This document shows, in pieces, positions 1-5,989 of a stretch of DNA of 8,236 nt. The notes beneath the pieces are model-generated. The model had not been told where the DNA came from. It was given only the letters and a program-made list of their open reading frames with translations, and made no database searches. Every line of letters starts with the position of its first letter. The stretch's first letter is position 1. The position numbers and the translations under genes are program-made. Source of the stretch: an uncultured Tidjanibacter sp. (GTDB taxonomy: Bacteria; Bacteroidota; Bacteroidia; Bacteroidales; Rikenellaceae); assembly GCA_934663885.1 (NCBI GenBank), contig CAKUKW010000086.1, positions 1-8,236 on the forward strand, given 5' to 3'.

Positions 1-531
1 GCCCATATCCCCATACGATATCAGTCGGCGCACCTCGGAAGAGCTTACGTCGGTCCCACCGGCGGTATATTCTTCCACGCGCTCCAGACCGAACCCCAAT
101 TCTTCCTTCAGGTTCCGCAACGAATCGTGGTTTCCCTCCTGCCCACGGCCGAAATGATGGTCGTAGCCCACGACAAGCCACTTCATGCCTATTCGCCCGA
201 CCATTATCTCCTTTATGAAATCATAGAATGACATAAGCGACATCTGCTTGTCGAATGGAAGTACGAAAACGTTATCGACGCCCTCTTCCTCCAGCAGATA
301 TAATTTCTCCTTTAAAGTATTAAGCAACCTTACTTCGCCCCCGTCGGGCAATACCTGCCGGGGGTGCCGCGAAAACGTAACGACTACGCTTTCACCTCCC
401 GTAGCCGCAGCTTTGGCTTTAACGGCGTCGAGGAGCTTGCGATGGCCGAGGTGCACCCCGTCGAAAGAGCCCAGAGTCACTACCGGATCTTTTATGACGT
501 GAAGGCTGTCTGTAAGCGTAAATACCTTCAT
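1..531 (-). CDS. ribF: RibF: bifunctional FAD synthetase/riboflavin kinase (3' end cut by window)
   Basis: The first 177 codons are present, reading leftward from the ATG at 529-531 and leaving the window in frame at base 1. Proteins of this family are usually about 300 residues, so most of the FMN adenylyltransferase domain is here and the C-terminal riboflavin kinase domain lies outside. Visible nucleotidyltransferase motifs are GSFDGVHLGH (residues 21-30, with the HxGH nucleotide-binding signature), FSRHP (53-57), GYDHHFGRG (122-130) and SSSEVRR (163-169, the position of the usual SST-x-IR motif). The family phosphorylates riboflavin to FMN and adenylylates it to FAD in the cytoplasm. The gene starts 12 bp after the rex stop, so the two are probably co-transcribed. 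No clear Shine-Dalgarno sequence precedes the start, as is common in Bacteroidota. Family identity is very secure. Confidence 0.96.
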   Translation of the reverse strand, partial: MKVFTLTDSLHVIKDPVVTLGSFDGVHLGHRKLLDAVKAKAAATGGESVVVTFSRHPRQVLPDGGEVRLLNTLKEKLYLLEEEGVDNVFVLPFDKQMSLMSFYDFIKEIMVGRIGMKWLVVGYDHHFGRGQEGNHDSLRNLKEELGFGLERVEEYTAGGTDVSSSEVRRLISYGDMG

Positions 532-543
532 GGCAAAATATCT

Positions 544-1185
544 TTAATTATCGTTGCCTTCGTTTTCCTTCACAAAGTACGCCACTTTTTCGAGAAGCGT
601 CGTAATATCGTAATTTTCCACTATTATGCCCAGGGGAAAATTCAGGGGCTTGGATGTGAAATTCAGCACCCCTTTAATACCCGCGTTGACTATCGGCAAC
701 ACCCAACTCTCCGCCACCCTCGAGGGGCATGACAGGATTACTATATTTATATCGGCCTTGTCCACTATCTCCTCGAACATATCGGTGTGGTAACAGGGAA
801 TGCCGTCGAAATCACTCCCGGCCTTCTGCAGATCGACGTCGAACGAGACCACGATCTTCAGGTTGGGACGGCTCTTGCTGTTGAAATACTTGGTGATCGC
901 CTGCCCGAGATGTCCCATGCCGATAACGGCGATATTCATCGAATCGGCGCTGTCGAGGATATCGCCTATGAAGTCTATCAGCACCTCGACGTCGTAGCCT
1001 TTCTTGGTATCGCTCGAGAACCCTATCAGCATAAGGTCGCGCCTTACCTGCACTGCGGTTATACCGTGTATCCCTGCCAATACGTGTGAAAATATATGCG
1101 TAACACCCTGCTTATGCAGGTTGGCGAGGGTCCGGCGGTATTCGCTCAGCCTCTCTATTGTCTTTTCGGGTATGTTGTTTGACAT
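544..1185 (-). CDS. rex: Rex: redox-sensing transcriptional repressor
   Basis: Complete 213-residue protein, the normal length for Rex. Residues 1-80 form the winged-helix DNA-binding domain, including IPEKTIERLSEYRR and the typical recognition region ITAVQVRRDL (42-51). Residues 83-213 are a Rossmann NAD(H)-binding domain with the glycine motif GMGHLG (89-94), the acidic end of the second strand SFDVD (114-118), and the conserved GIKGVLNFTSKPL segment (169-181). Rex dimers are known to bind operators when NAD+ is high and to release them when NADH rises, controlling fermentation and respiration genes. The start at 1185 gives the full HTH domain, and a TAnnTTTG -7 element lies about 30 bp upstream. 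A 12-bp palindrome near the predicted transcription start could be an operator, but it is not the classical TTGTGAA-type Rex box. ribF follows after 12 bp. Confidence 0.97.
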   Translation of the reverse strand: MSNNIPEKTIERLSEYRRTLANLHKQGVTHIFSHVLAGIHGITAVQVRRDLMLIGFSSDTKKGYDVEVLIDFIGDILDSADSMNIAVIGMGHLGQAITKYFNSKSRPNLKIVVSFDVDLQKAGSDFDGIPCYHTDMFEEIVDKADINIVILSCPSRVAESWVLPIVNAGIKGVLNFTSKPLNFPLGIIVENYDITTLLEKVAYFVKENEGNDN

Positions 1186-1200
1186 AAATTATCATTAATA

Positions 1201-1223
1201 GTTATATATAACATACAAAGATA
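1201..1223 (-). promoter_or_regulatory. rex promoter (-7 element) with a 12-bp palindrome near the predicted start site
   Basis: Read on the minus strand, TATCTTTG at 1223-1216 matches the Bacteroidetes -7 consensus TAnnTTTG exactly. Transcription would start around 1208-1210, leaving a leader of about 24 nt before the rex ATG. A convincing TTG -33 element is not seen at the usual spacing. The perfect palindrome GTTATATATAAC (1201-1212) covers the predicted start site, which is where a repressor could block initiation. AT-only palindromes are common by chance, so the operator reading is tentative. Confidence 0.5.
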
Positions 1224-1331
1224 ATTAATAGCTTGGAATAAGAGCATTCATGTATCGATTTAAAACTGTTTGGTAATATAAAGGATTTATTATTCATTAA
1301 AATAATTCAATACCTGAATGCCATGCCATTA

Positions 1332-1361
1332 TTGCTTTTCGTTCAGATTTTAGTAACTTTA
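1332..1361 (+). promoter_or_regulatory. Promoter of the TPR/AraC regulator gene
   Basis: TTG at 1332-1334, a 19-bp spacer, and TAACTTTA at 1354-1361 match the Bacteroidetes primary-sigma promoter (TTTG/TTG, 19-21 bp, TAnnTTTG) with one mismatch in the -7 element. Transcription would start around 1367, giving a leader of about 45 nt before the ATG at 1412. It diverges from the rex promoter within the same 226-bp intergenic region. Confidence 0.55.
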
Positions 1362-1411
1362 GAGCGGGTTTCGCCGGTATAGGGCCGGAATATCCGAAAT
1401 CCTGCAACCAA

Positions 1412-3208
1412 ATGAAATTACTCCGGTATATTATAGTGTTCCTGTCAGCTGCTATATGCGTCTGCGCTCCATCTTATTCACAATTCCCGGACAGCGCCGC
1501 AACCGATGCCGGAACAAATCCCGCTCTACAGCAAATACTCGACCGGCTCGAGAAGGATCCCTACGATCTCCAAACCGCGAAAAAAGCCGCCAGCATATAT
1601 GTCAGGTCTTATAACCACAGGGGGGTTATCGAACTCATGCTGCCATTTTTCGAGCATGGTATGAAGAGTGGGGATCCCGAGTATATAATATATCCGGCAA
1701 GTATGCTGGGGCAGTCGTATATGGAGATCAATGTCCCGGATTCAATGCGTTATTACCTGGACGTCGCGCACAATTATGCAGAGGCGGAAAATAACGGAAA
1801 GTATATGGCCGGTATATATTGCACCCTGGGCCTTTATGCCGTAGACCACGAAGGCGATTATCCCAAAGCGATAAATTATTTCCTGGAGGGACTTCGTATC
1901 GCAGAAAACCTGCCCGACCCAGGGATGTACTATGTAATTACGGCCAATCTCGCGATCACATATTATTATATGGGAGATCCCGACGGTATGGAGTATGCCG
2001 AAAAAACATACGCGCGGGGACATGAAATAGAAGACAATTACCTTACTTACAGCGGCTCTATAGCTATGGCCTCATTCAATTACATGTTCGGGAACTATGA
2101 TCTGGCATTGAAGTATATCACCGAGGCGGAGGCCCTGCTCGACTCTTTCTACGACGCCACGGGCATCTACATGCTCCACGCCAACATAATGGCAGCCAAA
2201 GACAACGGCAGGGAAGCGGAGGATTACTTCAGGAAAGCATTGGAGCATTCGGAGGGCGCGGCTGCAAAATCGCTCGTCAACATGTACGTCAGCTATGGCG
2301 GGTTTATGACCGAAAGGGGGCGTTACGGCGAAGCCATTGCGCTGCTCAACCGGGGCATGGAAGAAGCCCGGCGGCGTAACATCATACCATACAGGTACAA
2401 ACTCTACGAAAGCCTCTCGGCGATATACAAGCAGATGGGCGACACGAAAAACGCCCTGAAATATTATGAGATTTTCCACATGCAGTCCGACAGTATTTTC
2501 AATATAGAGAAAGAGCGCTCCATAAACGAGCTTAAAATACAATATGAGACCGAGAAGGCCTTAAAAGAGATACAGGAGCATAAACTTGTGATCCTGCGGG
2601 AAGAAAAAAAATTCCAGATAACGCTGCTGATATGCCTCATTGTTATAGTAATTTCCGTAGCCGTGCTGGTATATTACCGCAGAAAGAACGAAATGTACCG
2701 CCAGCTTGTAAAGCAGAGGCATGAATTCATGCAGAAAACCGGCCAGATATTGCCGCTTCCGCCCCCGCGTTCCGCCGGAATCGAGCGCTATACAGATCTT
2801 TCGTATCTGTCCTCAGCAACTAAGTATTCGGATTCCCCGCTTTCCGATGAAAGGGGACAGGAGCTTTTTTCGCGTATGGAGCAGCTTATGAACGAAGAGC
2901 ATATATACAGGAACAAGGATCTGACGGTAGAAAAACTGGCCGACATACTCAATACGAACCGGTCGTATATATCGCGTACCGTAAATGAATTTACTGGTAT
3001 GACTTTCAATAATTACGTCAACTCCCTGCGGATAGACGAGGCCGTAAAAGTACTTTCGGATATAAACGACGACATACCGCTTAAAGCCCTTTCAGACGAT
3101 TTGGGTTTCAACACCCGCAGCACTTTTTACCGGTCTTTCCAGAAACTGATAGGCGTTCCGCCGTCGAAGTACAGGGAGGAGATAAGGAAAATGTATTCCG
3201 ATACCTGA
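1412..3208 (+). CDS. Membrane-anchored TPR sensor/AraC-type transcriptional regulator
   Basis: 598 residues. An N-terminal signal sequence (residues 1 to about 24, ending SYSQF) is followed by helical repeats with TPR character to about residue 365, for example the stretches around AGIYCTLGLYAVDHEGDYPKA, FGNYDLALKYITEAEALL and YESLSAIYKQMGDTKNALKY. A charged coiled-coil-like segment (about 370-400) leads into one transmembrane helix (ITLLICLIVIVISVAVLVYY, about 402-422) and a basic stop-transfer RRK. The C-terminal 100 residues (about 495-593) are an AraC/XylS double helix-turn-helix: LTVEKLADILNTNRSYIS is the first HTH, and IPLKALSDDLGFNTRSTFYR leading to GVPPSKYR is the second. The layout implies periplasmic sensing and cytoplasmic DNA binding in one chain, with no kinase or receiver domain. 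The next gene downstream encodes a surface lipoprotein, the most obvious candidate target. The ligand is unknown. Domain assignment is confident; target and signal are inferred. Confidence 0.9.
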   Translation: MKLLRYIIVFLSAAICVCAPSYSQFPDSAATDAGTNPALQQILDRLEKDPYDLQTAKKAASIYVRSYNHRGVIELMLPFFEHGMKSGDPEYIIYPASMLGQSYMEINVPDSMRYYLDVAHNYAEAENNGKYMAGIYCTLGLYAVDHEGDYPKAINYFLEGLRIAENLPDPGMYYVITANLAITYYYMGDPDGMEYAEKTYARGHEIEDNYLTYSGSIAMASFNYMFGNYDLALKYITEAEALLDSFYDATGIYMLHANIMAAKDNGREAEDYFRKALEHSEGAAAKSLVNMYVSYGGFMTERGRYGEAIALLNRGMEEARRRNIIPYRYKLYESLSAIYKQMGDTKNALKYYEIFHMQSDSIFNIEKERSINELKIQYETEKALKEIQEHKLVILREEKKFQITLLICLIVIVISVAVLVYYRRKNEMYRQLVKQRHEFMQKTGQILPLPPPRSAGIERYTDLSYLSSATKYSDSPLSDERGQELFSRMEQLMNEEHIYRNKDLTVEKLADILNTNRSYISRTVNEFTGMTFNNYVNSLRIDEAVKVLSDINDDIPLKALSDDLGFNTRSTFYRSFQKLIGVPPSKYREEIRKMYSDT

Positions 3209-3221
3209 CGCATTCTATTCC

Positions 3222-3239
3222 GTTACGTCCGCTCGTAAC
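3222..3239. repeat. Small inverted repeat after the regulator gene
   Basis: GTTACG (3222-3227) and CGTAAC (3234-3239) are perfect inverted repeats separated by 6 nt, 13 bp after the regulator's stop codon. It could form a weak 6-bp hairpin. No U-tract follows, so it is not a terminator by itself. Confidence 0.35.
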
Positions 3240-3248
3240 AACTCAGTA

Positions 3249-3301
3249 AAATGATTTTTGTCGCAATTTGTAAAATTTACAAATTGCGACAAAAATCATT
3301 T
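3249..3301. repeat. Perfect 53-bp palindrome (26-bp arms, 1-nt centre)
   Basis: The arms 3249-3274 and 3276-3301 are exact reverse complements around the single base 3275. The left arm contains TTTTTGTCGCAATTTGT and the right arm contains its complement. It lies 40 bp downstream of the regulator's stop codon and directly upstream of the lipoprotein promoter; its right end reaches the place where a -33 element would sit for the -7 motif at 3324-3331. It could be a large operator for a dimeric regulator, or a transcription terminator. Against a classical intrinsic terminator, no run of T follows either end and the GC content of the stem is low. A DNA cruciform is also possible. The structure is certain; the role is open. 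Confidence 0.85.
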
Positions 3302-3323
3302 AGTATTTCCGGATCATAGGGTT

Positions 3324-3331
3324 TAATTTTG
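3324..3331 (+). promoter_or_regulatory. Candidate distal -7 element for the GLUG lipoprotein gene
   Basis: TAATTTTG is an exact TAnnTTTG match. At the expected -33 distance only TTTAG (3299-3303) is found, which overlaps the right end of the 53-bp palindrome. Use of this promoter would give a leader of about 155-160 nt. Confidence 0.4.
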
Positions 3332-3449
3332 TACTGAGGCAAGAAAAGGTCGACGTAAGGCCATGCATATTGTCTGCAGACCAAGCCATCTTTCCGGTCA
3401 GAAGTTTATCCCATGCTTTACTTATCCGGCAAAACAGCACCACCAAAAA

Positions 3450-3457
3450 TAATTTTG
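3450..3457 (+). promoter_or_regulatory. Candidate proximal -7 element for the GLUG lipoprotein gene
   Basis: A second exact TAATTTTG, 40 bp before the preferred start codon, would give a leader of about 30-35 nt, typical for the phylum. No TTG is seen at -33 spacing, so it may need an activator or be a chance match in AT-rich DNA. Confidence 0.4.
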
Positions 3458-3496
3458 CTAAAAACCATAATTCAAACTAAACCTGAAGAAATGACA

Positions 3497-5803
3497 ATGA
3501 AAAATCTTATCTCAAAAATTCGCTTATGCGCAGGGGCGGCCCTGGTATGTGCCCTCCTTTTAGCTTCATGTTCGATAGACGACGGGGTACTCCCCACCCT
3601 TTCGACCAATGCTCCCGCAGAGATAGCTTTCAAAGCGGACGGCACCGGAGGCATGCCTTTCATAGAAATAACCACCAACCAGCTGTCTTGGGATTACGCG
3701 GTCACTCCCGCTGACGGGGCCGGCTGGCTGACCGTCACCAAGGTAGGCTACCTTTTAGTGCTGGAAGCTGCGCCCAATATCGCTAATGTAACGCGTGACG
3801 CCGTGAACATAATAATCACGGCCGGCGATGCAGCCCCGGTGACGGTCACCCTAAGGCAAGGAGTAAGAGCCGAACTAAACATAACAGGCATCGCAGGCGA
3901 TTTCGTCGTTAGCTACACAAACGGCGACAAGGCAGATATGACGGTAAGCGGCGGCAAGGGAATGGTCGATATTCTCAATACCAGCTCCCCGCGCACGATT
4001 TACAGTATAACTTCGGACGCTACCGGAGAAGTTTTCGTAGGTCGAAAGGAAGACGAAAGCATCAACCTGAAATTCGCCTCCAACGCAGTAGTTTTCCGTG
4101 ACGCCATCGATTCCAAAATACCTGTCGGCACCTACGCCGAACTGGCGCTTATAAACGAAGGCGATATAGACGGCGATTATATTCAGGATGCCGATATCGA
4201 CCTTCTCGGCAATGTTGCGGCCGGAGTAACCCGCAAAAACTGGCAACCATTGTTTTGGGTGGCGGTAGGGCCCACGGCCGACGGCTACTTCGAAGGCACG
4301 TACGACGGTAACGGTTTCGTGATCGAGAATATCTATATTTACCGTACCGATATCGATAATATAGCTCTTTTCAGCACTCTGAGCTCCGATGGAGTGCTTA
4401 AAAACATTGCAATCGCTTCGGGTGAAGTGACGGGATATAAATTCACAGCAGCCATAGCCGGCCTGAGTTACGGGCTCATTGATAACTGCAGCAACAACGC
4501 TACCGTATCAGGAAGTTTCGTAGCGGGAGGAGTATGCGCATATAGTGAAGGAGCTATGGAAAAATGCTACAATACCGGTACCGTATATGGAATAGCCCCT
4601 ATCGCAGGCGATGTGGAGGTCAGGTGCATCGGCGGAGTGTGCGGAAACAGCGAAGAAGGCGCAACCATGTATTACTGCTATAACGAAGGCGTCGTTTCCG
4701 GAGTAACGGGGACAGTAATGAGCATGAGTGTCGGCGGAGTGTGCGGCGAAAGCTACGGCGATATGGACTTCTGTTATAACGAGGGAACCGTCAGCGGGCA
4801 CAAAGAGGTCGGCGGCGTATGCGGACTAAATGGCTGGAGTACTATTAACGCGTGCAGCAATACTGACGCAACAGTGTCCGGTGTTGAAGACATAGGAGGG
4901 ATCACAGGTTACAACAGCGGGATCGTATCCGGATGCTATACCGAAGGGGGAACCGTAAACGGAACCGAATACGTGGGCGGCGTCGTCGGCTGGAACGACG
5001 AAGAAATGTACGAATGCTACAACGAGAACACGGTTGTTACGGGTACGGAAGCCATTGGCGGAGTATGCGGATTCAGCTACAACCTCACGTACGAATGTTA
5101 CAATATGGGAAAAGTGACCGGACAGTTCTTCACCGGCGGAGTCGTCGGCTGGAATTACGGTGAGCTTTACGCCTGCGACAACAGCGGCGAAGTTACCGGC
5201 ACCTCCGGCTCGAAATATATAGGCGGAGTATGCGGTGCTAACGAAAATCAAACAATTTGGGCGTGCTATAATACGGCCGACGTATCTGGTAGCCAGTATG
5301 TAGGCGGAGTCGTCGGCTACAATACCACCGAATCCACCCTTCTATCATCCTACAATACGGGAAATGTATCGGGTACGGCAAATTATGTCGGCGGAGTATG
5401 CGGCGCGAACGACTATACGGCAACCACTAGGGCATGCTACAATACCGGCGAAGTATCCGGTCCATCAAACAGCACAGGCGGAGCCATAGGTGTCAACGGT
5501 TATCCTGACGAGGACGGGGAAGGCTATGTTTACGATTGCTATTGGCTGAACCATGGCGCAAGCTCTGCCGTAAACGGAATCGGTTACAGCTTAGACGTGG
5601 ACGGTGCCACCGATGATAACGCTGCCGCATTCGCAGCCGATTCATGGCCGTCCACAGCTCTCAACGGCTGGGGAACCGGCACCGGCAACGGAGCTAATAA
5701 ATACTGGAAACCCCTAATCCCCGACGCGCTCGGCGGATGGGTGTCCGGAGGCAGCCCCGAAGGCACTAATTCGACGTTTCCGAAACTTTATTTCGAGCAG
5801 TAA
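3497..5803 (+). CDS. Surface lipoprotein with a BACON-like domain and GLUG-type repeats
   Basis: 768 residues from the chosen start. MKNLISKIRL, a hydrophobic stretch and the lipobox LLASC put the lipidated cysteine at residue 25; the following SIDDG is acidic, like the surface-export signal of Bacteroidota lipoproteins. The ATG at 3497 is preferred because it gives a compact signal peptide and has GAAGAA six bases upstream; 3491 is nearly equivalent, and an in-frame ATG at 3413 would add 28 residues ahead of the signal sequence. Residues about 39-122 resemble a BACON domain (WDYAVTP, GWLTV, RDAVNIIIT, TLRQG). A linker leads to GTYDGNGFVIENIYI, a typical entry into a GLUG beta-helix, and then about 13 repeats of 25-35 residues (about 318-695) of the form GG-V-C/V-G...CYNTG-VSG. 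The end is FPKLYFEQ. GLUG repeats occur in adhesin-like and surface proteins; adhesion or glycan/mucin contact is a guess. The upstream membrane AraC regulator may control it. Confidence 0.9.
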   Translation: MKNLISKIRLCAGAALVCALLLASCSIDDGVLPTLSTNAPAEIAFKADGTGGMPFIEITTNQLSWDYAVTPADGAGWLTVTKVGYLLVLEAAPNIANVTRDAVNIIITAGDAAPVTVTLRQGVRAELNITGIAGDFVVSYTNGDKADMTVSGGKGMVDILNTSSPRTIYSITSDATGEVFVGRKEDESINLKFASNAVVFRDAIDSKIPVGTYAELALINEGDIDGDYIQDADIDLLGNVAAGVTRKNWQPLFWVAVGPTADGYFEGTYDGNGFVIENIYIYRTDIDNIALFSTLSSDGVLKNIAIASGEVTGYKFTAAIAGLSYGLIDNCSNNATVSGSFVAGGVCAYSEGAMEKCYNTGTVYGIAPIAGDVEVRCIGGVCGNSEEGATMYYCYNEGVVSGVTGTVMSMSVGGVCGESYGDMDFCYNEGTVSGHKEVGGVCGLNGWSTINACSNTDATVSGVEDIGGITGYNSGIVSGCYTEGGTVNGTEYVGGVVGWNDEEMYECYNENTVVTGTEAIGGVCGFSYNLTYECYNMGKVTGQFFTGGVVGWNYGELYACDNSGEVTGTSGSKYIGGVCGANENQTIWACYNTADVSGSQYVGGVVGYNTTESTLLSSYNTGNVSGTANYVGGVCGANDYTATTRACYNTGEVSGPSNSTGGAIGVNGYPDEDGEGYVYDCYWLNHGASSAVNGIGYSLDVDGATDDNAAAFAADSWPSTALNGWGTGTGNGANKYWKPLIPDALGGWVSGGSPEGTNSTFPKLYFEQ
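4448..5590 (+). repeat. Array of about 13 GLUG-type coding repeats
   Basis: Within the lipoprotein gene, degenerate repeats of roughly 75-105 bp encode a glycine turn motif and a CYN-type motif. Repeat starts (GG codons or equivalent) fall near 4457, 4524, 4631, 4733, 4811, 4895, 4976, 5057, 5135, 5222, 5303, 5390 and 5477. Seven repeats carry GGVC and others GGVVG, GGITG or GGAIG. Twelve have a cysteine at the second position; the repeat at 5303 has SSYN instead. DNA identity between copies is partial (for example ggcggagtatgcgg recurs), so this is protein-level repetition and not a CRISPR array. Confidence 0.85.
5778..5796 (+). repeat. Direct repeat copy 1 (3' end of the lipoprotein gene)
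   Basis: This 19-nt segment encodes most of FPKLYFE at the C terminus. It recurs at 5915-5933 with one T-to-C difference (18 of 19 identical). Confidence 0.8.
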
Positions 5804-5912
5804 GTATTGCGGACAGGAGTGTGGGTGTTACCTCCCCGGCTGACCGGGCGCCTGCCTTGCGGTAGACAAACCCTGCCGGGTCGATGAGCTCGCCCGGCCC
5901 TGGGCCGGACCC
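5804..5912. other. GC-rich non-coding segment with strong hairpin potential
   Basis: Between the lipoprotein stop and the duplicated tail the sequence turns sharply GC-rich, with recurring CCGGG/CCCGG motifs. The segment 5894-5908 is a perfect inverted repeat (CCGGCCC, T, GGGCCGG), which as RNA would give a 6-bp GC stem with a 3-nt loop. I recognise no known RNA family or mobile-element end here. Confidence 0.45.
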
Positions 5913-5937
5913 GGTTCCGAAACTCTATTTCGAATAA
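5866..5937 (+). pseudogene. Remnant duplicate of the lipoprotein's C-terminal end
   Basis: An open stretch follows a TAG at 5863-5865 and reads TNPAGSMSSPGPGPDPVPKLYFE before TAA at 5935-5937. The last six residues equal PKLYFE at the true C terminus, and the DNA at 5915-5933 is 18/19 identical to 5778-5796. It is in a different reading frame from the main gene, has no start codon context and is only 23 codons long, so it is best read as a fragment of a duplicated or recombined GLUG-protein 3' end. The upstream GC-rich part shows no similarity to the main protein that I can see. Confidence 0.5.
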
Positions 5938-5953
5938 ACCAGTCGCCGCTATT

Positions 5954-5989
5954 AAAAAGGAGCCCGCTTTTAAAGCGGGCTCCTTTTTT
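5954..5989. terminator. Strong hairpin terminator, potentially bidirectional
   Basis: Perfect 17-bp arms (5954-5970 and 5972-5988) surround one base. The core GGAGCCCGC/GCGGGCTCC is flanked by an A-run on the left and six T on the right (5984-5989), so it fits intrinsic termination in both directions. It ends the lipoprotein transcript, downstream of the duplicated tail. Confidence 0.93.

Noticed and set aside
364..732. Plus-strand frame crossing ribF and rex
   Set aside because: It spans parts of two genes securely identified on the other strand.
1186..1411. Classical Rex box (TTGTGAA-type) in the rex/regulator intergenic region
   Set aside because: No such inverted motif is visible; only the AT-rich palindrome at 1201-1212 is present.
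2072..2542. Minus-strand 156-codon frame opposite the TPR region
   Set aside because: It lies entirely within a well-supported gene, and its product has no recognisable features.
3249..3301. Calling the 53-bp palindrome a standard intrinsic terminator
   Set aside because: There is no T-tract after either arm and the stem GC content is low, unlike the two clear terminators in the same window. The possibility is kept open but not asserted.
3413..3496. Upstream in-frame ATG as the start of the GLUG lipoprotein
   Set aside because: It would put 28 residues ahead of a complete lipoprotein signal peptide, which would spoil it. The ATG at 3497 (or 3491) fits export much better.
4508..5251. Long minus-strand open frames opposite the GLUG repeats
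   Set aside because: They are antisense shadows of a repetitive, codon-biased gene. Their products show no domain, and the plus-strand frame has a signal peptide and clear repeats.
4448..5590. CRISPR array or tandem DNA repeat
   Set aside because: The copies vary in length and sequence at DNA level, lie in one open frame, and are explained by protein GLUG repeats.
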